Source: Paralichthys olivaceus
Taxonomy: Eukaryota > Chordata > Actinopteri > Pleuronectiformes > Paralichthyidae
Reading direction: 5' to 3'
DNA length: 64,000 nt
Assembly (NCBI RefSeq): GCF_024713975.1
Contig: NC_091113.1
Coordinates: 13,280,501 to 13,344,500, forward strand
Positions 1-9,900 of the stretch are shown in pieces; positions within the stretch are counted from its first letter, which is position 1, and the number at the start of each line of letters is the position of its first letter. Under the pieces are notes generated by a model. The model made no database searches. It was not told the DNA's origin and was given only the letters and a program-made list of their open reading frames with translations. Both the position numbers and the translations under genes were made by a program.

Positions 1-332
1 AGAGATTATTTGCATGTAAACACACACAACTATCTGATGTGTAAAGTGATGTTTCGGAGACAAATTAAGTTATTGCAGGTTTGCAATGTTTAAAACTGCC
101 TCATGTTTGTTCCAAACTGAAACTTTTAAGAGAGCTGATTATTTGTGTTGGTTGAACCACAAAGTTCTAAGTGTTGCCATGGCAATACGGACTGATATAT
201 TGCATTTTATTCAACCACATACCAAAAGGCAGAATATGTTTAAAGGGATTCAATGGAGCAGTTTTGCTCAAATATGAAAATAAGATAAGGCCACTTCCAG
301 CTACAGTGTTGCAGCAGATTCACAACACCTTG

Positions 333-525
333 TCTATCCATCCATGCATTATCTATGCAGCTTATTGTTTATGGGCCACCAGGGGGTGGAGTGGGCTGGA
401 GCCAAACCCCGGCTCACATTGGATGAGAGGAGGGGGACGTCCTGGACAGGTTGCCAGCATAATGCACAGCCAAAATATAGATGTCAACAACTATTCCCCA
501 CTCACATTCAGACACATAGAACCTT
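333..525 (+). repeat. degenerate dispersed teleost repeat
   Basis: The stretch begins with a CATCCAT-type run and contains a GGGCTGGAGCC core, a CCTGGACAGGTTGCCAG block and a CACTCACATTCA end. This order is familiar from a very common dispersed repeat of teleost genomes, recognised from memory rather than by alignment. It has no coding potential, and open frames across it are incidental. It lies downstream of (past) exon 2 of the ANTXR-family gene, in what is probably its next intron. Confidence 0.5.
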
Positions 526-919
526 CTTGCTGTGAGTTAACAGTGCAAATCACTGTATCAGGATCAGTCTAAAGAAACTGTAAAACCAAGACTGGTCATA
601 TACTACATAGAGAACCCCAGACATCAGTGATGCTACTGCAGAGACAGAGTGAAGCGGCTCCATAGATACTAAATGACTTTGCATATGGCCGGTTGTAGCT
701 GAGGGGACAGATTTTATTTTACTTTACCAGAGTGACTGGTTTGTTAACTGTGGGTTTCTCTTCAGACATCTACATCTCCGGGCTCCAGGAAGTCGAGTTG
801 AGGCAATAAGAGGCTGTTTCATTTCCTTCAATGAGCAATCCAGTTGTGAATCCTTTTCCCATGTTACACTGCAGACAATCCTCCTATGTACTCACAATAC
901 ATGTTTTAAATAATCTTAC

Positions 920-3900
920 CTTTTGAATTTCTCAGCTAAGTTCTCCACAAAGTAGTAGATTTCGTCCCAGTGATTCTTCACACTGCCAGACCTAAGAAAA
1001 GGAAACAGGGAAATGATTAAAATAAAGCAACAGCTGTCTAAGAAAGAATGTCTGAAGTAAATCATCTCTGAAACAACTTCAAACAACCTGAGTTGTTCAG
1101 TGCTTTTAATGATATTGTTAGCATAACAGCAGGTAACCTGATTTATGGTCCTTATTAGCCAGCACACTTGGATAACATGAGATAGCGGTTGTAAAATATG
1201 ATTTATGCATTTCTGTGAGATGCAAACGATTTATTTGTTCGGCAAGAACTCAAACAAAAGACTAAGTTTATGGGAGAGCATTCAAATCAGAAAAACACAA
1301 ATTTGTTTGCCAAACGTGTCAGGGGGTAAAACCATTAGCTCCAAAACATGAAGAGCAAGCTCTCTGTGTACTGGGAAAAATATTATTTACTTTTATTCCC
1401 TCAAGATGTAGCATGCTATCCTTTATCTGTTGAAGGGATATTTATGTAACACAAACACAACTTGATGGATAAGTTGAGACAGTTTGTCTGCACTGCACAA
1501 AAGGGGCCTGTAATGTGCTGGTGAGATAAAAGAGGCTGGTAGCACGGTGTGGCGTGTAATTTAGCACCCCCCCTGGATCCAGAATGAACCCCTGAAGGAG
1601 GAAACAGGCCCCATGTCTCCCCAGGGGAACCTCCATAAAACTAGAGTCATATAAAAAACAACTCCCTGTGGAGCTAGCCTTATTTCCTCTGGGCAGGCTG
1701 TGTGTGTGTGTGTGTGTGTGTGTGGCAATTTTATTAAGTTTGATCATTAAGGGAGAGGGCTGTCATGATATGACCAGTCAGCAGGTCACTCGTTAGCTAA
1801 TGAGTGACCCAGAGAGATGACACATGGGAAATGAGCTAAATGACTGTGGTAAAACTAGAGGCCTGTTTAGAGGTGGAAGCTGACATAGAATAAAGAGCAA
1901 GGCTGACTAAATGTTATTCTAGGCGCTGACTAACTGATGTAATGGCATTAGACACGCTCTAACTGGCCAACATGGATGTGTTGCTGTTGCCTTGTGTGGG
2001 GACTCCAAAAAATGATTTATTGATCAACTTCAATTTAGTATCATTCAGTCCACTGAGTCTTAGTTTCTGCACAAACGCAATGTTAGGAGTTTCTTCATCT
2101 TCATTGTGACTGCAAGAAGCACTTTAATTAGTGATATTCAAAAAGTAAATGATAATCTCTTCCAGGGAGGCTATGTTTTCATCCCTCTCCATTTGTTGGT
2201 TGGTTTGTATGTTTACACCAAAACTGCTGGACAGAAACTTAGTGGAACGATGCAGGAAAGCACTCATTAAAATTTAGTCAAGATCGAACAGCAGATCCAG
2301 GATTCTTTTTTCACTTTCTTCAACATTGTGAGATATGTGCTTTTCAACATTTTCACTGATTCATGGAATAATGATCATATTTAGGGGACTGTGTGCAAAT
2401 TGGTGCAGGTTGGGCCTTGGTAGACGTTTGTGTTCTACTGAGGGATATTCTTGTTTTTAAATAACATTTTACTCAAAATAACTATCTAGACTAATTATGT
2501 AACAAGGCAAATAATGTATTTTCACTAATACACACATTTGGTCATGGGTGTTTTAGAAAATAAATGGCGACCTTGTGACTCTGTTATCTTAGCTTACCTT
2601 GAAGTAAGTTCCTCCATTCCTAGCAAACTAAAAAAATCAGTCTGAGAATTTTGTCTAGACAAAATAAACAGAGGGAACCATTTCTCACATGTGAGCTTCC
2701 AATACCTTGAGCTAAGATGACAAGACAACTTTTGTTCATTTGATGAGATTACAACTAACTTGGCAATCTTTTATATTCAGCACAATTGATTTAGGAACCA
2801 ACTGAGATTTACTCTACAAGCTGGTAAACAGCTACAGCTACACCAGCTACAGGACCAAAACATCAAATCAAAGTGAATTGTAACTTATGTTATTTGTCTG
2901 CTATTCAGTGTTGAATACCGTGTGGTGCATTTGTGTTATTGCTCCAGCAGTGGAGGGGGTCATTATATGGTCACACTGGGATGGGGTTTAGACACAGCCA
3001 AGGAATATGAGGGACTTTCCCATCATGCCTTAGTCATTCAAGGCTTTTTGATCCTGCCAAACCGAACTCTGGGTCTGTATTAAATGTTATGTTTGGGCGA
3101 CTCAATGAACTTTGTTTTGTTGCCTTGTAAGCCCTGTTTTAAAAAGACAATAAGACTGCTTGTATTATCTTTAAGAAATCAATATATTAGTTCAGGATTG
3201 CTTTTTCAGATGATGAGATGTCAACATTTTCTGAAAGATCTGCATAAACAAGCTACAATTGCTGACTGGGTGAGAATCAGCACCTTGTCAAACGTCAGCA
3301 TGAGAAATTCCAAAGAAAACAAACACATTGATCGCCCGAGCTGAAGGCAAGCTGGTACAAAGGAAGTAGGCATAATGTAGAAATTAATTGGACCATTGCA
3401 CCAAAACTGCCAAAGCTTGAGGATCAGGTTTGGGTTCCCATGGGCCACCCATGCTGGAACATCCAGCAAAGCATCCACAATAACATATACATGTTATGTA
3501 AGCTTCAATTTTCCCCCCCATCTAGCTTGGACCGATACAAATACTGGTCAACTTAACGTCTTATGCCCAATTTTTCTTAGATTTACTGTTGTTCTGATGA
3601 CACAACTTGTTCCCCACATGAAGGCTTTCACATTCCTGTGAGGCTGATGGAGCAGATTAAAAGGACAAGACCTTACAAGCTAAACAAAAAACTCTCCCAA
3701 AACAAAAAAAGCTTGAGGTGAAGGGTTGGAGGGGTGTTTAGCTTTGAATGTGCAGCATCAACAGAAATGGTCACACGAGAATTGCACAGGCAGACACAGA
3801 GAAACAGCCTCTGACCTGAAGGAACTGCAGGAGCCAGTTTCTCTTGCAGATTGTTCCAATACAGCAACAGTGGAGGGGAAAAAGAACATTACGTCTGGTA

Positions 3901-6900
3901 AAACTTAACTGGGGCGAACAGTTATGTAGAGGTGTGGGGATCATTTTTGACTATTTATTTAACATCAGGGTGAATCTGAGGACTCCCACCTTTGGTTTTC
4001 AGCTGCTTATCTTTGTTTCTGAACCACCACAGCTCTTGTTTGCCTTGGAAAACTTAGGGTTGTTTGAGGTGGGTCCAGTCGTGGGACCGAAACCTAGCTT
4101 GCAGTTTCACTCACCTGTTCAAACACTACTGGGAGAGGAAGTGGGTCATTTTATTCTATGATTCTTGATGAAACTATTTTATGCGTTGCCCTTTTTTCCC
4201 TCCTCAATTGTTTGATCTAATTTTATTACTCTGAGCTGAGCTCTGATGTCTGAGACACAGAGAATAAAGGTTATGAGAGGTGAAGGTTGTTATGAGGTGC
4301 AGGCGGAGTGATTGCACCCGACAACCGTTTGAATTTGTGTCATTGCAACTTGTCAAAGCCAGGCCAGCAAGATGAAAAGCATGTGTCTGGCTCTCTGCCA
4401 TCCACGTTAGGAGAATCCAAAGAGAACAAAAGGAAGGATGAAGGGAAGGAGCATGGGAAAGACAAAGTGCCTTATCGTTGAGATTACAGTAAATGTAGCT
4501 GAGTAGGAGTGAGATAATGTGAAGAATATGTTGGCTTTATTTTCTGTCTTGTCTGCCAGAGGAAACATGGCCATGAGTGGATGAAAAATTGGCCAGGTCT
4601 GTGGCAAACGGGTCAAAACATCCTTTCTCACGCACCAACACCAGCTGACGAGCAAAACAAGGAGTGCACTACTGCTGAAATCCCTCTGCGGTATTTATCT
4701 TTTTTTACTTATTTCAACTGGGTCCATGGCATTGATCAGCAAAACTGTTAATCTGCCAGTGTTTACAGCTGTTTGAAAGACTTTGAATCTAAAGGAAAGC
4801 TACAGGAAAAGGACCAAACAATAATCTTTCAGCTATTGTTTTTGTTTAAGAGCCCACAACCTTGGCTCAGTCTTTAATATTGATTAAGGTTCCTTCATTT
4901 GACGCCTCAAATATAGGACCCTAAAGCAGCCAATTTGAGATGTTTTAAATCTGTTTAGTTTCTTCGTCCACTCTCAAGTACCCAGCAGACACTTCTGTCC
5001 CCGAGGGCACTGGGATGACGGCATGTGGGAAAAAGCTCTGTTGGCCTAAAGATTTAGCTGCTCTCAGCTTTGTTCTCACGGTTCAAAGTGTCGAAGGAAG
5101 GGAAGAAAATAAATCCAAACTCTGCTAAGGCTGTCTACCATTACAGCTGGGTCTACCCCCAGTCCTCACCAACATGTCCTGTATCCAATGATGGTGCTCC
5201 AATTTAACTGACTGGGCACAAGGATTTGTTTGTTTAAAACCACTAACTACTTTTACAGCCATTGCAAAATTCAAAGTCTTTATTGCATGATTTCTGAGCT
5301 AATGCTGTGCGTCCATTCCAAACCCGAGAGGAATTGTTTGAAAAAAACTACTGGATAACTAAATGGTGAAGAGGCATTTAAGATGTGTATCCAATGATAC
5401 TGATTTTTCTACTAAAGTCTTTCTCTGATCATTTAAATATGTCATTTATAATGCACTTTTTCTGTTGATTGAGGCAGAGTCATATATCAAATATTATGCG
5501 AAGGCTTGGATTACAGTTAGAATTACTTGCCTGAAGGACTTATATCATGTAACAAGACACTACTACTGAAAATACCAAAGAAACACCCTGTGAAACGCCA
5601 AATTACAAAACACTCAGTGCCTGTCATTCCACAGCCAGACATATCTTAGTATTTATGGACTGCAGCTGCAGTTCAGGTTTTTTCGCTGACTTGCCTGGAT
5701 TCAGGCTTCATGGCCGAACGCCCAACCAGAGTCCTAACTTATGATTGCATCAACAACAATAAAAACATGATCTCCAAAGTAAAGACAAGACAGAAATCAT
5801 AGCGTTTGACATACAGATTATTATTATTAATAGCAGCTCAATACTTTAGTGTGAGAACAGTGTATGTCACCATCTAGAAACTGCATTAACTACAAGTAGA
5901 GTAATGTAGGTCTGCTGGAAATCTGCTGAAAAGAGAGATGAATGGAAAGGGCTTGGGGGAAAGAATGGCAAAAAGATGAGACATAGGCAGAAATGGAAAA
6001 AGGAGAAAACAGCTTGCAGGACTACATGGCTGTGTGAAAATATTCTGACATCTGTATTTAAAGGTACAGTGTGTAGAATTTAGTGACATCTAGTGGTGAA
6101 ATTGCATGTAGCAGCTGAATACCCCTTGCCTCACCCTCCCCTTCCAAACATGACATAGAACCTGTAGAAGTCTTCAGTTGTCATAAAAAGGTGTTTAGTT
6201 TGTCCAGTCTGCACTACTGTAAATAACATGGCGGCCTCTGTAGAGAGGACCCCTCACGTGTAAATATAAAGTGTTTAAATACAAAGAAAACTACAATTCA
6301 TAACATTTTGATGAAACACACTAGTGAAAACATCATGAGGATTATTTTATATTCAATTTGTGCCAAAAGATCCCTTTCATCTAAATCTTACACACTGAAA
6401 CTTAAAGTAATTGATTTCACACTGAGAAATTAACTGGTTTCACTTCTGTAACAACTTTGTAGATTTTAGGAGAAGAGCATGAAAATAAAAGTTTAAAAAT
6501 AATGTGTGAATTATATAAAATGTAGGAACATATGGACCAGAGTCACACCTTGCCACCAGCTGTTTACCTGACATCCTATTTCTGTGTTGTGTTGGGTATA
6601 TGGCTGTAATTAGATGCACTGAGAAATTAACTGGTTTCACTTCTGTAACAGTGACAAGAAGACAAAACAGTCATTCTGTTAGCAGTGGTGCTGTGGGTAA
6701 ATCTCACAATTTGGATTTTTGGGCTATGATTTCTATATTATGTGCCCCAGTGGCCTAATGGATAAGGCACTGGCCTCCTAAGCCAGGGATTGTGGGTTCG
6801 AGTCCCATCTGGGGTGTTAATCAGCAGAGTGGCGCAGCGGAAGCGTGCTGGGCCCATAACCCAGAGGTCGATAGATCGAAACTATCCTCTGCTATTTTGT

Positions 6901-9900
6901 ATGGAATTTGCCCTATGGGGGATCAATAGAAGTACATCTTACATCACAAGTAATCTACATCAATCAATATAGTTTAGACCGTTATCATGCTATGCTAATT
7001 GGTAACTATAATTAGTGTTAACTATGGGCCATAGCTTGTGCTAAAGCAGTTTGTTTAACCAAATACTGGTAATAGAGGAAGAGTCAGGATCAGCAAAGAG
7101 GTGTTGTAATCCATCAAATAATAATATAATCAAATAATATTTCAGTCTAGACCAAAGTGGTGAACTGACCAACAAACAGACCAATGGACTGCTGTAGACA
7201 TGTACATACAGCCAAACTCTAACAGCTGCTTTTCCAACTTGGACTACACACTGACACATGACAGCTGCACAATTCAGGAATTTTGTATAAATTTCAGAGT
7301 TGATGTATACTGGAACCATAACCCTAAAATAGATTGCCCTATTTTGTTATGTGTGTACATACCAGGATGTTTTCATACGCTGATTCTCAGCAGGCGGGCA
7401 ACATTTTGCTTTTAAATATGGAACCTGGCACAAGAGGAGTGGTTTTGGATGTGTTTATATGGTCCGTATGCTAATGTTAAATCCTGGAGGAAGACTGTTA
7501 AACAATAATGATGTTTGAGAAATATATATTAGACATATACAAACAGGTAGAGCAGTTTAAATGCTGTGACAGGTGACCAATTAGCATAGCATGATAACGG
7601 TCTAAACTATATTGATTGATGTAGATTACTTGTGATGTAAGATGTACTTCTATTGATCCCCCATAGGGCAAATTCCATACAAAATAGCAGAGGATAGTTT
7701 CGATCTATCGACCTCTGGGTTATGGGCCCAGCACGCTTCCGCTGCGCCACTCTGCTGATTAACACCCCAGATGGGACTCGAACCCACAATCCCTGGCTTA
7801 GGAGGCCAGTGCCTTATCCATTAGGCCACTGGGGCACATAATATAGAAATCATAGCCCAAAAATCCAAATTGTGAGATTTACCCACAGCACCACTGCTAA
7901 CAGAATGACTGTTTTGTCTTCTTGTCACTGTTACAGAAGTGAAACCAGTTAATTTCTCAGTGCATCTAATTACAGCCATATACCCAACACAACACAGAAA
8001 TAGGATGTCAGGTAAACAGCTGGTGGCAAGGTGTGACTCTGGTCCATATGTTCCTACATTTTATATAATTCACACATTATTTTTAAACTTTTATTTTCAT
8101 GCTCTTCTCCTAAAATCTACAAAGTTGTATCGTTGCATTTATTATATTGTGTCTTTTCATTTTGACCACCAGATGTTTTATCAATCTCCTGTTCGCAAGA
8201 GCTGGTTTCAACATTTTACTTCTGTCACATCATTGTTGACATATCTCTGCCTACAATGTCTAGCTTGTAATGGAACAACCCTGCTTTCCATTATGTATAT
8301 ATCATAAACAATTTAAGTTACACACACCACTTCGCAGTTAGGGATAATGTCTTGCTAAATCCCATATTTTCCAAGCTCAGTAACAGCTGTCCCAGATTCA
8401 ACCTGGCAACCTTCCGTCACTACCCTCTATATGCTTCAGACTGCAGCCGCCTGTATGTCTCAGAGATCACTGTCCTACATGCTTGAGTCATGACGTGACA
8501 TCATCTGCCTGAGTTTGCAATAAATGTCTCTGGAGTCAAGTTTATGAGCCAACTCAGCAGTTAACTCTCCTCCTAACTGTAAAAGTTAAGACCATCTACA
8601 CAGTGCCCAAAGCAAGTCACCCATTCTGAGGCAAGGCATGTTTAATCATAAGGCCTCTTATCATGTTAAAATTAAATAAAACTAAAAAAATACAGGTTTA
8701 ATAAAAAACAGAATAAAAACAAAAAAACAAATGTAAAACCAATTTAAGACAGAAAAAGTATCATAAAACTGATGCATTAAAACCATATGTTATCTGCAAG
8801 GGCATCTGATTCCAGTGGTGGACACAGGAGCATAATGGCTAAAGGATGTTTTAATTTTCTTTGGATTGATATTACAGTCTTGATTGCCCCCCTTGTGGCT
8901 GGCTACATAATAGGTCATGAACATCGTCTCCTCCACGTTAGCAGGTGGCACATATACAAAACAAAAAAGTCCAAATATACATCAAATAAAATTTTCTCAA
9001 AGATATTTTTTCCAAAGATGGGTGAGATTGACTAGCTGTCATTTTAGGTAGTTCTTGTCACACTGATGTACAGTATGTTCAAGTGCTTAGGTTTCTGGTA
9101 AGTTGGGTTTTGATTAGTTATTTGATGCTATAAAAATGGGGCAAAATGCCATGATTAACAGCTTGGATTGACTTGGTGAAGCGTGTGTATCTGGTCGCTA
9201 TCGCACAAACTCTTTGGTGCAAGTTGGCAGAACCTCTGCTGTGTGTTTTGTGTTAAGTAAATAGAAATATAGAAATTTTAAGTTTAGCTTAAGTCAGCTT
9301 AAGGTTCAAAAATTCCCCAAAGTTATGGACATGAAAGGCTGGTTTAAGCCTTTCAACATTTTAGTATCCTGTGTTCTCTGCTTCTCCGCCTGCTACAACC
9401 TCCTCACATTGATCTTTACGCCTTCTATATGGATCAATAGAGTTCAGAATGTGTCTCATAAAACCAGCACAGGCCTGAGGGATGGGGTAGAGGGGCGGCT
9501 GGAGTTGGTCTCTAATGAGCTTCGCTCTGTTTGAAGTCCACAACTAATATCTGAACCTTGTTAGTCACCCTCAGAGTGGGCACCAGAGCTCACAGGAGAG
9601 CTAACAATAGCATCAGACACTAAAAAAATATAATTAGTTTCCTTATTTGCAGCATGTGTCAGTGTTTACCACATTGAGCACAAGTCAAAAGCAGCCTTTC
9701 ACATCTGGGCTGCAGTCCCACCATGTTTGAGTCCCTTTTCGACAAAGGAATTGAATGGCGAGAAGGAAACATTACACAGGTTCTGTTTAAGTTCAGTGGG
9801 TAAAGCAACGATTTTACAGTGATTATCTTTATATCTGATATTAGATTTAGTTGTTAGGCTGAATAAGACACTGCCATGTAAATAGCATTCTATCATTACA

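Larger units (their letters stand above)
6451..7003 (+). repeat. inverted repeat, left arm (553 bp)
   Basis: The arm is the reverse complement of 7576-8128. Every coordinate pair checked sums to 14579 (arm ends, both tRNAs, open-frame boundaries), so there are no indels. Translations and tRNA sequences through the arms are identical, so identity is at or near 100 percent. It carries tRNA-Arg(CCU) and initiator tRNA-Met. Confidence 0.95.
7576..8128 (-). repeat. inverted repeat, right arm (553 bp)
   Basis: The reverse complement of 6451-7003 without indels. The outer end at 8128 passes directly into unique-looking sequence. The left arm instead abuts a 34-bp duplicate, so the right arm may be the ancestral copy. 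Confidence 0.95.

Noticed and set aside
1..915. Searched for exon 3 of the ANTXR-like receptor
   Set aside because: No minus-strand segment resembling the next vWA strand with flanking splice sites was found; it is probably outside the window.
6790..6972. 60-aa open frame, repeated exactly at 7607-7789 on the other strand
   Set aside because: Both run through the tRNA genes; the duplication is explained by the inverted repeat, and there is no coding evidence.
7939..8307. 122-aa open frame on the right arm, sharing 54 residues with 6440-6640
   Set aside because: The shared part is again the palindrome arm. No start context, domain or splice evidence.
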